The notes under the pieces were generated by a model. It searched no databases. It was not told the DNA's origin and worked only from the letters and a program-made list of their open reading frames with translations. The position numbers were made by a program, and so were the translations under genes. From contig NZ_JAQGCZ010000001.1 of the NCBI RefSeq assembly GCF_027706845.1, positions 434,001-498,000 of the forward strand: a stretch of 64,000 nt of DNA. Direction: 5' to 3'. The first letter of the stretch is position 1; every line of letters starts with the position of its first letter. The stretch comes from Mycolicibacterium sp. BiH015 (GTDB lineage Bacteria > Actinomycetota > Actinomycetes > Mycobacteriales > Mycobacteriaceae). Shown one piece after another: positions 12,017 to 20,235 of the stretch.

Positions 12017-12807
12017 CCCCCGCTCCGCATGTAGAGCTCACCCTGCAGCGTGTGCGCGACCTGGATCTTGGTCCCGTACATGTGCGTGAGCAGACTCGAG
12101 TCGACCACCTGGTCGAGGGCGGCGTGGTGAGCGTGTCCGTCCAGGAGATAGATCGCGCTGTCGAGCACGGCGAGCATCGGGTTGAGATCGTGCAGGACGA
12201 CGAGGATGGTCACACCCAGCTCGCGCTTGAGGCGGGCGAGTACCACGACGATCTCATGTTGGGTACGCAGATCCAGTGACGCCAGCGGCTCGTCGAGGAT
12301 GAGCATGCGCGGACGTGACACCAGAGCGCTCGCCAGGGCAATCCGCTGCCGCTGCCCTCCGGAGAGGTCCGAGAGCCGCCGATCGGCGACGTCGATCGCA
12401 TCCACCCAGCCCAGCGCCTCGTCGACCCGGCTGCGATCGGCCGCCGTCGTCCGGGAGAAACCCCAGCGCCGGCCGGTCAGGCCGAGCAGCACGGCATCGC
12501 GTGCGCGAATGGCCTCGTTGGCGTTGGCATCGTAATTCTGTGGCACATAACCGATCTCGTCGTTCGCCGTGCCCGGACGGTTGCCATGGACCCTGACCGA
12601 ACCCGCCGAGATGGGGAGCAGACCCAGGATCACCTGCAGCAGGGTGGTCTTGCCCGAGCCGTTGGGACCGATGATCGCGACGAACTGGCCGGAGTCGACG
12701 CGGAAGCTCGACTCCGACCACACGGTCCGTCCGGCACGTTCGACGCTGACGTTGTCGAACTCAAGCGCGGGGTCGAACTCCAGCGCGGCCGGCTCAGGTG
12801 GTGACAT
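12013..12807 (-). CDS. znuC: Zinc ABC transporter ATP-binding protein
   Basis: The ATPase of the zinc importer. Walker A is GPNGSGKTT, the signature is LSGGQRQRIALASAL, and Walker B is RMLILDEPLASLD, followed by the switch histidine in VLHDLNPM. The ATG at 12807 was chosen because it overlaps the end of znuA by 14 bases and gives a normal 264-residue length. A start further upstream would run deeper into znuA. Confidence 0.92.
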   Translation of the reverse strand: MSPPEPAALEFDPALEFDNVSVERAGRTVWSESSFRVDSGQFVAIIGPNGSGKTTLLQVILGLLPISAGSVRVHGNRPGTANDEIGYVPQNYDANANEAIRARDAVLLGLTGRRWGFSRTTAADRSRVDEALGWVDAIDVADRRLSDLSGGQRQRIALASALVSRPRMLILDEPLASLDLRTQHEIVVVLARLKRELGVTILVVLHDLNPMLAVLDSAIYLLDGHAHHAALDQVVDSSLLTHMYGTKIQVAHTLQGELYMRSGG

Positions 12808-13798
12808 CAAAGGCCTTGGCAAGTGCGTCGAGTTGCGCCACCTGCCAATCCTGGAACGTCTTCGCCTCGGGGGGCAAGGTTTCGGTGACGTCGACCACCG
12901 GAATGCCTGCCTGCTCGGCCGCCGAGCGGATCTGCTCGGGCACCGAGCCCTCGGTCTGGGTGTTGTAGATCAGCACGTCGACACCGCGGGTGGACAGCAG
13001 ATCGAGGAAGGCGTCGAGGTCGGCAGGTGACGGTTCGCTCTCGTTGGCGGCGGCGACCCGGTAACCCTCGGGAGTCCGGTTGGTCAATCCGAGCGCGGCA
13101 GCCATGTCGTCGAACACGCTTTCGCTGGCCGCGTACGCCTTTCCCGCTGCGCCGTTCTTGATCGCTGCGATCGTGTCGTCGTAGGGCTTCATCGATGCTC
13201 CGAAATCGGCGCGGCGCTGCGCGAAATAGCTTGCGCCGTCGGCAGCGAGCTTGCTGAGTTCAGCGGTCACCGCGTCGCTGACACCGTTGACCGCAGTGGG
13301 GTTGTACCAGACGTGCGGGTTGGCTTCCCCGTGTTCGTGGCCGTGCTCACCCGCGTGGTCGTGGCCTGCCTCTTCGTGTCCTTCGTCTTCATGCGCTTCA
13401 TGGCCGGCGAGCTCGACGGCGTTGATCACAGCGGCATCGGGGGCCGACGTCTCGGCCAGCTTCGCGGCCCACTCGTCGTAATGCCCGCCGTTGAGAACCA
13501 CCATCTGTGCACCCTCGAAGGCGACGGCGTCCGACGGCGCGGGCTCGTAGTCGTGCGGATCGACGGACGAACTGGCCAGCACCGTCGTGACGTTGGCGCA
13601 GGCGCCACCGAGTTGGGAGACGATGCTGCCCCACTGGTCGACGCTGACCACGACGTTGACCGGTTCGGTCGGGCAGTCGCCTTGCGCGCTGTCGGACGCG
13701 CTGTTGTCCGTACCGCTGCAGGACGCGAGTGCGAGCGGCAGCAGCGCTGCCAGTGCCACAGCCAGCGGACGCACCCTTCGAGGCGAACACATCATCAC
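12794..13798 (-). CDS. znuA: Zinc-binding lipoprotein of the ABC importer
   Basis: The solute-binding protein of the importer (334 residues). It has a signal peptide with lipobox LALASC, a cluster A-I metal-binding fold (VVSVDQWGSIVSQLGG; LNGGHYDEWAAKL), and a very His/Glu-rich loop around residues 130-155 (HEAHEDEGHEEAGHDHAG), typical of zinc- rather than manganese-specific proteins. The annotated start is GTG (13796-13798), with ATG codons directly after it. The downstream GTG at codon 9 is also possible. A Zur-like box ends just eight bases upstream. Confidence 0.92.
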   Translation of the reverse strand: MMMCSPRRVRPLAVALAALLPLALASCSGTDNSASDSAQGDCPTEPVNVVVSVDQWGSIVSQLGGACANVTTVLASSSVDPHDYEPAPSDAVAFEGAQMVVLNGGHYDEWAAKLAETSAPDAAVINAVELAGHEAHEDEGHEEAGHDHAGEHGHEHGEANPHVWYNPTAVNGVSDAVTAELSKLAADGASYFAQRRADFGASMKPYDDTIAAIKNGAAGKAYAASESVFDDMAAALGLTNRTPEGYRVAAANESEPSPADLDAFLDLLSTRGVDVLIYNTQTEGSVPEQIRSAAEQAGIPVVDVTETLPPEAKTFQDWQVAQLDALAKAFDVTT

Positions 13799-13805
13799 CC
13801 CGCAA

Positions 13806-13820
13806 CGATAACCGTTTTCA
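13806..13820 (-). promoter_or_regulatory. Zur-like operator of znuABC
   Basis: Read on the minus strand, TGAAAACGGTTATCG matches the perfect palindrome TGAAAACGGTTTTCA at 19258-19272 in 13 of 15 positions. It lies eight bases before the first possible znuA start, in a 41-base gap. Znu operons are classic zinc-repressed Zur targets, so autoregulation by zinc is the natural reading. The assignment is by motif similarity only. Confidence 0.65.
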
Positions 13821-13839
13821 TTAGTAATCGCACACCCTG

Positions 13840-14688
13840 CTACTCAGGTCCGATGGCCACCGGCCTCTCTGTCTCCCCGGACCACTGCGACCACGAGCCG
13901 GGAAACAGCTTTGCCTCGACGCCGGCCGCACGCAGAGCCGCGATGGTCACCGCGGCCGTCACACCCGAGCCGCAATAGACGGCGACCTCACCACCTGCGG
14001 CGCCGCGCTTCTCGAAGAATTGCGTCAGGTCCGTCTCGGCCAGGAACGTCCCATCGGCTTTCAGTGCCGCCGTACTCGGAGCATTTCGCGCGCCCGGAAT
14101 GTGCCCGGCGACGGGGTCGACGGGTTCGGTCTCACCTCGGAAGCGCTCGGGTGCGCGGGCGTCGAGCAGCACTCCTTGGAACCGCGTGACCTCGTCGGCG
14201 GTCAGGGTGGACAGCGCGCCCTGGTACAGATCCTCATGACGCACCGAAACGGTGCCCGGTTCCTTTGTCACAGGGCCTGTTTCGAGTTCGCCGCCCGCCG
14301 CCGTCCACGCCGCCAGGCCGCCGTCGATAATCCGCACATCGGAGATCCCGGCTGCCGTCAGCACCCACCAGGCACGGGCGGACCCGGCCCGGTTCCAGTC
14401 GTCGTAGACGACCACCGGGACGCCTTCCCTGAGCCCCCATCGTCGCGCTGATTCCTGCAGGGCTGCGCCCGACGGCAGCGGATGCCTGCCGCGGCCGGTC
14501 ACGTTGTGGTCGGACAGCTCCTCGTCGAGCGAGACATAGACCGCACCGGGCACGTGCCCCCGGGAGTGCGCCTCGCGTCCGTCGGGCTCGGCCAGTTCCC
14601 AACGGACGTCGAGAACACTCACGGGCTCGCCCGAGGCGATCAGATCCGCCAGTTCTGTTGCGGTGATGAGGATGTCAGAGCGGGTCAT
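13840..14688 (-). CDS. Thiosulfate sulfurtransferase-type rhodanese (SseA-like)
   Basis: A tandem rhodanese of 282 residues. The first, inactive domain has VLDVRWELAEPDGREAHSRGHVPGAVYV, and the second carries the active cysteine in AVYCGSGVTAAV. CGSGVTA is the six-residue active-site loop typical of mercaptopyruvate/thiosulfate sulfurtransferases of the SseA group. The linker DDWNRAGSARAWWVL is also characteristic. The donor sulfur compound cannot be decided from sequence. It lies downstream of the znu promoter gap but in the same direction, with its own upstream region. Confidence 0.86.
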   Translation of the reverse strand: MTRSDILITATELADLIASGEPVSVLDVRWELAEPDGREAHSRGHVPGAVYVSLDEELSDHNVTGRGRHPLPSGAALQESARRWGLREGVPVVVYDDWNRAGSARAWWVLTAAGISDVRIIDGGLAAWTAAGGELETGPVTKEPGTVSVRHEDLYQGALSTLTADEVTRFQGVLLDARAPERFRGETEPVDPVAGHIPGARNAPSTAALKADGTFLAETDLTQFFEKRGAAGGEVAVYCGSGVTAAVTIAALRAAGVEAKLFPGSWSQWSGETERPVAIGPE

Positions 14689-14804
14689 ATCGCCATCGTG
14701 CCACCCAGATCAGTGATCGTGTCCCATGGCGCCGCTGAGCTCGTTGGGCGTCTGATCACCACATCGACCTCGACACGGTCGGATAGCGCACTAGCCTGAG
14801 GACC

Positions 14805-15563
14805 ATGACCGCGGTCGACCTGAACGCCGATCTGGGCGAGGGCTTCGGGGTGTGGACCCTCGGCGACGACGACGCGATGCTCGACATCGTCACGTCCGCC
14901 AACGTCGCCTGCGGGTTCCACGCCGGCGATCCCGCCACGCTCGCGCGCGTCTGCCGTGCTGCGGCGCAACGCGGGGTCAAGATCGGCGCACAGGTCAGCT
15001 ACCGCGACCTCGCCGGATTCGGGCGGCGGTTCATCGACGCCAGCCCCGAGGACCTGACTGCCGATGTCATGTACCAGATCGGTGCGCTATCAGCACTGGC
15101 CGAGGCCGCCGGCTCGACGGTTTCATACGTGAAACCCCATGGGGCCCTGTACAACTCGATCGTCACCCACCGTCAGCAGGCACACGCCGTCGCCGAAGCC
15201 GTGCACGCCGTGGACCCCGCGCTGCCCGTGCTCGGGCTCGCCGGATCGGTATTCTTCGCCGCCGCCGACGACCTCGGTCTGCGCACCGTGCCCGAGGCGT
15301 TCGCCGACCGCTCCTACCGCGCCGACGGCCAGTTGGTGTCCCGACGCGAACGCAATGCCGTCCTGCACGACCCCGACGAGATCGCCGACCGCGTCATCTC
15401 GATGGTCACCAAAGGACGGGTCGATGCCGTGGACGGCTCGACGATTCCGATCTCCGTCGAGTCGGTGTGTGTGCACGGGGATTCGCCTGGCGCGGTGCAC
15501 ATCGCGACCGCGGTACGCGAAAGACTGATCGGGCACGGAGTCACGCTCTCGCCCTTCAGCTGA
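14805..15563 (+). CDS. pxpA: 5-oxoprolinase subunit A (LamB/YcsF family)
   Basis: The 252-residue protein has the LamB/YcsF hallmarks DLNADLGEGFGVW, SANVACGFHAGDP and SYVKPHGALYNS. PxpA acts with PxpB and PxpC to hydrolyse 5-oxoproline to glutamate at the cost of ATP. No pxpB or pxpC is present in this window, so the partners must be elsewhere if the enzyme is functional. It converges on the ArsR-type gene, overlapping by eight bases. Confidence 0.88.
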   Translation: MTAVDLNADLGEGFGVWTLGDDDAMLDIVTSANVACGFHAGDPATLARVCRAAAQRGVKIGAQVSYRDLAGFGRRFIDASPEDLTADVMYQIGALSALAEAAGSTVSYVKPHGALYNSIVTHRQQAHAVAEAVHAVDPALPVLGLAGSVFFAAADDLGLRTVPEAFADRSYRADGQLVSRRERNAVLHDPDEIADRVISMVTKGRVDAVDGSTIPISVESVCVHGDSPGAVHIATAVRERLIGHGVTLSPFS

Positions 15564-15900
15564 CGCCTGCCTCCCGGTTGGCGCTGCGCACCACGCTGTC
15601 GAGCAGGCCGGGGATGGCCGCGTCGACCTGCTCGCGACGCAGTTTCTGGTAGACGAGGCCGTCGACGACGAGCCGCTCGGTCACGCCGGCCTCGCGAAGG
15701 ATCTTGAAGTGGTGCGTCGCAGTCGACTTGTTGATGCCGTCGTAGAGGGCACCGCACTGCAGCGGAGTTCCGGCGTTGTACAGGCGCCGGACGATCTCGA
15801 GCCGAACGGGGTCGTGGATTGCAGCCAGGACCTGCTGCACGGCAGCCACGGGATGAGTCGGGTAGGCCGCCTGCTCCGTGACCAGCGCTTGGTCGGTCAT
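15556..15900 (-). CDS. ArsR-family winged-helix regulator
   Basis: A 114-residue single-domain regulator: VLAAIHDPVRLEIVRRLYN (helix 1-2), then the recognition region INKSTATHHFKILREAGVTERLVVDGLVYQKL with the wing. Cysteine occurs once (CGAL), so no obvious metal site is seen. It may sense an organic compound. It is divergent from a major-facilitator exporter gene, and the gap holds two similar palindromes, which suggests it represses itself and the exporter. Confidence 0.88.
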   Translation of the reverse strand: MTDQALVTEQAAYPTHPVAAVQQVLAAIHDPVRLEIVRRLYNAGTPLQCGALYDGINKSTATHHFKILREAGVTERLVVDGLVYQKLRREQVDAAIPGLLDSVVRSANREAGVS

Positions 15901-15920
15901 GGGAATAAGCCTCGCAATAC

Positions 15921-15980
15921 TCGGTTTGATCTACGTCGAACCGAGCGTACGCTCAGACGGGTTCGATGTCCGTCAAACCG
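15921..15980. promoter_or_regulatory. Paired palindromes, probable ArsR operators
   Basis: The ArsR/MFS gap holds TCGGTTTGA...TCGAACCGA (15921-15944) and a related GGTTCGA...TCAAACC (15960-15979), spaced about 38 bases centre to centre. The arms are nearly the same sequence. A third small palindrome GAGCGTACGCTC lies between them (15943-15954). This layout fits operators of the divergently encoded ArsR-type protein. No direct evidence of binding exists. Confidence 0.6.
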
Positions 15981-16003
15981 CACTTTACAGAGGTGACACC
16001 GAC

Positions 16004-17212
16004 ATGGTCGTGTTCGAGCGCTCGATCGCAGAGACGCAGCGGTGGGCCTACCCACTGCTGCTCATCCTCAGCGGCGTCGCGCTCGGCGTTTCCGGCCTTC
16101 CGGCTCCGCTGTATGGCATCTACGAATCGAACTGGCACCTGTCGCCGCTGGCCACCACCGTCGTGTTCGCGGTCTACGCCGTGGCGGCGCTGGCCGCCGT
16201 GCTGGTGTCCGGCAAGATCTCCGACGTCGTCGGCCGCAAGCCTGTGCTCGTCGGTGCGCTGATCGCGCTTCTCGTCGGCCTCGGGGTCTTCCTGATCGCC
16301 GACAGCATCGCCATGCTGCTGCTGGCGCGCACCATCCACGGCGCCGCCGTCGGCTCGATCGTCGTCGCGGGGGCCGCCGCGCTGCTGGACCTGCGGCCCG
16401 ACCATGGGGTGCGCGCCGGACAGCTCAGCGGCGTGGCCTTCAACATCGGTATGACCGTCGCGATCCTGGGCTCCGCGCTGCTGGCGCAGTACGCGCCCCA
16501 CCCTCTGCGTACGCCCTACGCCGTCGTCGCCGTCATCTGCCTGATCGTCGGTGTCGGGCTGCTCGCACTGCGCGAGCCGCATACCGCACGAACCCGCGGC
16601 CCGATCCGGATCGCCAAACCCGCCGTCCCGTCGGAGATCCGCGGCGACTTCTGGTTCTCGGCGCTCGGCGCGATGGCGTCCTGGTCTGTGCTCGGCGTGC
16701 TGCTGTCGCTGTATCCGTCTCTGGCGGCCCGGCAGACCCACATCGACAACCTGGTCTTCGGCGGCGCCGTCGTGGGCACCACGGCGTTCGCGGCCGCCCT
16801 GGCACAGCTGGCCGCCACCCGCATCCCCGCCAGGTACTCGGCCATCATCGGCGACGCGGGCATGGCGGTGTCGCTGCTGCTGACCATCCCCGTGCTGCTG
16901 ACCCACCAGTGGCAACTGGTGTTCGTCGCCGCGGCGCTGCTCGGCGCGACGTTCGGGCTCGGCTTCGGCGGTTCCCTTCGCCACCTGTCCGATGTGGTTC
17001 CCGCCGGCAGGCGCGGCGAGACAATGTCCGCGTTCTACCTCCTGGCGTATTCGGCGATGGCCGTGCCGACGCTGATCGCCGGTTGGGCCGCGACGCAGTG
17101 GGATCTGGCAGCGGTGTTCCCGTGGTTCGCGGGCACCGTCGCCGTCGCGTGCCTCGGCGCGGCGGTCGCCGGCCTACGCAGCACCAGGGCCGCCCGCGCC
17201 GCCGCGCTCTGA
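16004..17212 (+). CDS. Major facilitator superfamily exporter
   Basis: A 402-residue membrane protein with about twelve hydrophobic segments. The MFS loop 2-3 signature is present as GKISDVVGRKPVLVGAL, and there is a central cytoplasmic loop (REPHTARTRGPIRIAKPAVPSE) between the two six-helix halves. The ATG at 16004 follows AGAGGTGA and starts the protein before helix 1. The open frame extends upstream into the operator region, so I rejected the longer form. Substrate unknown; its ArsR neighbour suggests a drug or toxic compound. Confidence 0.85.
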   Translation: MVVFERSIAETQRWAYPLLLILSGVALGVSGLPAPLYGIYESNWHLSPLATTVVFAVYAVAALAAVLVSGKISDVVGRKPVLVGALIALLVGLGVFLIADSIAMLLLARTIHGAAVGSIVVAGAAALLDLRPDHGVRAGQLSGVAFNIGMTVAILGSALLAQYAPHPLRTPYAVVAVICLIVGVGLLALREPHTARTRGPIRIAKPAVPSEIRGDFWFSALGAMASWSVLGVLLSLYPSLAARQTHIDNLVFGGAVVGTTAFAAALAQLAATRIPARYSAIIGDAGMAVSLLLTIPVLLTHQWQLVFVAAALLGATFGLGFGGSLRHLSDVVPAGRRGETMSAFYLLAYSAMAVPTLIAGWAATQWDLAAVFPWFAGTVAVACLGAAVAGLRSTRAARAAAL

Positions 17213-17239
17213 ACCCTTCGTGATCTGACGGCTGGCACA

Positions 17240-18238
17240 ATGGCCGACGTGACAGTCGGGACAGCGTCAATGCGACGGCGCGTCGGCTCGATGCACATCC
17301 TGGTCGCCGCAGTTGTAGGACTCGCACTCGTCGGCGGAACGGTGCGCACGTTCGTCTCCGGGACCCCCGATGTCGCCACAGCGGCCACAGTTTTCTGTGG
17401 AATCTTCGTGCAGGCGTTGCCTTTTCTCGCTCTCGGCGTCCTTATCAGCGGTGCGGTGGCGGCTTTCGTGACACCGGATCGATTGGCGCGCTGGGTGCCG
17501 AAGCGGCCCAGCGCCGCCATTCTGGCGGCCGGGGTCGGCGGCGCGGCGTTACCCGGATGCGAGTGCGGCTCGGTGCCGGTTGCCCGGCGCCTTTTCGGTG
17601 AAGGCACCGTCGGCGCGGCGGCCTTGACGTTCATGCTCGCCGCGCCCGCGATCAACCCCGTCGTGCTGGTCGCCACCGCTGTCGCATTCCCGGGGGAACC
17701 TGCGATGGTGGCAGCGCGGTGCGCGGCATCACTGATCACCGCAATCGTGATGGGGGCGTTGTGGTTTCGCTTCGGTCAGCCGCGATGGATCACCAGGCAG
17801 CTGCCCCGGACACAAGCCCAGGACGGCCCGCGGTGGACGGTGTTCTCCGAAGCTGCGCGCCACGATTTCCTGCAGGCCGCTTCGTATCTGGTGGTCGGCG
17901 CCGCGGCCGCCGCGGCGTTGCACGTACTCGTCCCGGCCTGGGTATTCGAGCATCTGGCCGGCCAGTTGCTGCTCGGCATCCTCGTGATGGCGCTGCTCGC
18001 GGTGATCCTGGCATTGTGCTCGGAAGCCGACGCGTTCGTCGCGGCGAGCCTGTCAATGCTGCCTCTGCTGCCGAGACTGGTGTTCCTGGTGGTGGGCCCG
18101 GCGGTCGACATCAAGCTGTTCGCGATGCAGGCGGGCATGTTCGGGCGGGCCTTCGCAGTTCGATTCGCACCTGTCACCTTCGTCGTCGCAACGCTCACAG
18201 CCACCTGCATCGGACTTCTGTTGGTGGGCAACCGATGA
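17240..18238 (+). CDS. COG0701/DUF318 permease (YcgR/ArsP-like)
   Basis: A 332-residue permease with about eight transmembrane segments in two homologous halves. The first half carries GGAALPGCECGSVPVARRL and the second CSEADAFVAASLSMLP. Both cysteine-containing loops are conserved in the family, which includes ArsP (organoarsenical efflux) and many uncharacterised metal-linked permeases. Its stop overlaps the ATG of the TIGR03943 gene (ATGA), the usual two-gene unit. Metal export or delivery is an inference from family and neighbours. Confidence 0.82.
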   Translation: MADVTVGTASMRRRVGSMHILVAAVVGLALVGGTVRTFVSGTPDVATAATVFCGIFVQALPFLALGVLISGAVAAFVTPDRLARWVPKRPSAAILAAGVGGAALPGCECGSVPVARRLFGEGTVGAAALTFMLAAPAINPVVLVATAVAFPGEPAMVAARCAASLITAIVMGALWFRFGQPRWITRQLPRTQAQDGPRWTVFSEAARHDFLQAASYLVVGAAAAAALHVLVPAWVFEHLAGQLLLGILVMALLAVILALCSEADAFVAASLSMLPLLPRLVFLVVGPAVDIKLFAMQAGMFGRAFAVRFAPVTFVVATLTATCIGLLLVGNR

Positions 18239-18948
18239 GCCGCGAGACCGAAAACGCCCTGCTGCTGCTCGTCGGCGTCAGCACCGCAATCGTCACTCTC
18301 AGCGGCGCCTACACGCGTTACGTCAAACCCTCTCTGCAGCCGTGGCTTCTCGCCTCGGCCGCGCTGCTGATCGTGCTCGCGCTGGCGGCGATCGTGCGTG
18401 ACGTCCGGCGCGGTCGACACGCGGACGTCCACGACGGGCACTCTCATAGCTCAGCAGCCTTGTGGCTGCTGATCGTGCCGGTCGCCTTGCTGGCCTTCGT
18501 GGTTCCACCCGCGATCGGGCCGCAGACCGCGCGGCCCGCGGTGGCCGAGGTGTCGACCGATGTGCTCCGTAGGCCGTTCCCGCCGCTGCCCGACGAGCAC
18601 GCACCGGAGATCTCACTGCCGGATCTGCTCATTCGCATCGCCCAGGACTCCGCAGGCACCCTCGACGACCGGCTGGTCAGCGTGCGCGGCTTTACGATCG
18701 ACGACGGCGGCCGAACGGATCTAGGGCGGGTGGTCATCCTGTGTTGCGCCGCCGACGCCCAACTTGCGCGCATCGCGATGACCGGACCGGCCGTGTCGGC
18801 GGTGTCACAGCTCCCGGAGGGTTCCTGGGTTCGCGTCGAGGGCAAAGTTCCTGCTGGGCAGGTTGATTCGTCTCGCAGCAGCATTCCGTGGATCGAGATC
18901 ACGGCCGCGGAGCCGGTCGAGGCACCGGAGAACACGTACAGCTACTGA
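18235..18948 (+). CDS. TIGR03943-family permease partner protein
   Basis: The 237-residue protein has two N-terminal membrane segments ([40 protein letters not shown]), a His-rich loop [13 protein letters not shown], a third membrane segment ([20 protein letters not shown]), then an extracytoplasmic domain with [15 protein letters not shown]. This is the TIGR03943 architecture that accompanies COG0701 permeases. The His loop could bind metal. The ATG overlaps the permease stop by four bases. Its end overlaps the convergent rpmE2 by seven bases. Confidence 0.82.
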   Translation: MSRETENALLLLVGVSTAIVTLSGAYTRYVKPSLQPWLLASAALLIVLALAAIVRDVRRGRHADVHDGHSHSSAALWLLIVPVALLAFVVPPAIGPQTARPAVAEVSTDVLRRPFPPLPDEHAPEISLPDLLIRIAQDSAGTLDDRLVSVRGFTIDDGGRTDLGRVVILCCAADAQLARIAMTGPAVSAVSQLPEGSWVRVEGKVPAGQVDSSRSSIPWIEITAAEPVEAPENTYSY

Positions 18949-19205
18949 CCGCGGCGAACCCCGTACCGGCGATTGAACTTCTCCACCTGACCTGCGGCGT
19001 CGACGATTCGCTTGTTTCCGGTCCAGAACGGATGCGAATCAGACGAGACCTCGACGACGACGAGCGGGAACGTTCGGGGCCCGCCCGGCGTATGCCATTC
19101 CACGGTGCGGTCGCTGTTGATCGTCGATCGGGTCAGGAACATGGTCCCGGTGTTCGCGTCCTGGAACACGACCGGGTGATAGTCGGGATGGATCCCTGGC
19201 TTCAA
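18942..19205 (-). CDS. rpmE2: Ribosomal protein L31 type B (zinc-independent)
   Basis: An 87-residue L31 paralogue beginning [19 protein letters not shown] and lacking the zinc-binding cysteines of the housekeeping L31. It can replace zinc-containing L31 so that ribosomal zinc is freed under starvation. I chose the TTG at 19203-19205 because it gives the family's N-terminus (M-KPGIHPD) nine bases after AGAAGG. GTG at 19214 and ATG at 19232 are alternatives. A Zur-like box lies 17 bases upstream of the TTG. Confidence 0.88.
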   Translation of the reverse strand: MKPGIHPDYHPVVFQDANTGTMFLTRSTINSDRTVEWHTPGGPRTFPLVVVEVSSDSHPFWTGNKRIVDAAGQVEKFNRRYGVRRGQ

Positions 19206-19221
19206 GGTCGGCACCCTTCTG

Positions 19222-19238
19222 TTGAAAATCATTGTCAA
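19222..19238 (-). promoter_or_regulatory. Zur-like operator upstream of rpmE2
   Basis: TTGAAAATCATTGTCAA is a near-perfect 17-base palindrome (arms match at seven of eight positions) of the TGAAAAT-n-ATTnTCA type recognised by mycobacterial Zur. It lies 17 bases before the preferred rpmE2 start, where repressor would block transcription when zinc is sufficient. Confidence 0.8.
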
Positions 19239-19257
19239 TATCGCGGCAGCCTACTGG

Positions 19258-19272
19258 TGAAAACGGTTTTCA
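19258..19272. promoter_or_regulatory. Second Zur-like palindrome, MBL/arsB2 side
   Basis: TGAAAACGGTTTTCA is a perfect 7-1-7 palindrome, 19 bases from the rpmE2 box and 48 bases before the start of the metallo-hydrolase gene. It is nearly identical to the box before znuA (13 of 15). Its position suggests control of the rightward MBL/arsB2 transcript, or cooperative control of both directions. Confidence 0.7.
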
Positions 19273-19320
19273 GAAAGTGGCCGCCGCGGCTGCCCCAGGC
19301 GCGCTGCCTAGGGTGGCGTC

Positions 19321-20235
19321 ATGCGCCTGAAACCTGGGCGCCCTGACCTCAGGGCCTACGCGAAGTACTTCGACCTGCCGCCCGCGGCGCCGTCCTCGCC
19401 GGTGACGGTGACATGGGCGGGCGTGACGACGCTGCTCGTCGACGACGGCGCCTCGGCGGTGATGACCGACGGCTTCTTCTCGCGTCCGGGCCTTCTGACC
19501 GTCGCCGCCCGGCCGCTGAAACCGTCGCGGCCACGCATCGAGGCGGCGTTGGCCCGACTTGGCGTACAACGACTCGATGCCGTCACACCTGTGCACACCC
19601 ATTTCGACCATGCCATGGATTCCGCCCAGGTGGCGCGGCTCACCGGCGCCCGGCTGATCGGCGGGACATCGGCGGCGAACATCGGTCGCGGCCACGGTCT
19701 GGACCGGATCGACGTCGTCACCCCCGGCGAAACTGTGAGCGCCGGCGCGTTCGACATCACTCTGATCGACGGCGCCCACTGCCCGCCCGACCGCTTCCCC
19801 GGCGAGATCACGCAACCCGTCAGCCCGCCGGCGCGGGCATCGGCCTTCCGGTGCGGTGAAGCGTGGTCGACGCTGGTGCACCATCGCCCGACCGGCAGGC
19901 AGATGCTCATCGTCGGCAGTGCGGGCTTCGTCCCCGGAGCGCTGGACGGACGGCACGCCGACGTCGTCTATCTCGGCGTCGCCCTGCTGGGACTTCAGCC
20001 CGAGAGCTACCTCGTCGACTACTGGACGCAGACTGTGCGCACCGTCGGCGCCCGCAGGGTGGTGCTCATCCACTGGGACGACTTCTTCCGCCCGCTGGAC
20101 AAGCCGCTGCGCGCGTTGCCGTTCGCCGGAGACGATCTCGACGCCTCGATGCGGGTGCTCACCCGGCTCGCCTCCGATGACGGTGTCGCCGTCCACATGC
20201 CGACGTTGTGGCAGCCGGCGGATCCATGGAGCTGA
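19321..20235 (+). CDS. MBL-fold metallo-hydrolase (Rv3577-like)
   Basis: A 304-residue metallo-beta-lactamase-fold protein. The metal motif is PVHTHFDHAMD (HxHxDH). Further ligand candidates are the histidine in IDGAHCPPDRF and the late HWDDFF. The overall form resembles UlaG-like hydrolases. It overlaps the ArsB2-like transporter gene by 10 bases, and the same pair (Rv3577-Rv3578) exists in M. tuberculosis. Substrate unknown. A Zur-like palindrome precedes it, which raises the idea of a zinc-starvation role. Confidence 0.85.
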   Translation: MRLKPGRPDLRAYAKYFDLPPAAPSSPVTVTWAGVTTLLVDDGASAVMTDGFFSRPGLLTVAARPLKPSRPRIEAALARLGVQRLDAVTPVHTHFDHAMDSAQVARLTGARLIGGTSAANIGRGHGLDRIDVVTPGETVSAGAFDITLIDGAHCPPDRFPGEITQPVSPPARASAFRCGEAWSTLVHHRPTGRQMLIVGSAGFVPGALDGRHADVVYLGVALLGLQPESYLVDYWTQTVRTVGARRVVLIHWDDFFRPLDKPLRALPFAGDDLDASMRVLTRLASDDGVAVHMPTLWQPADPWS

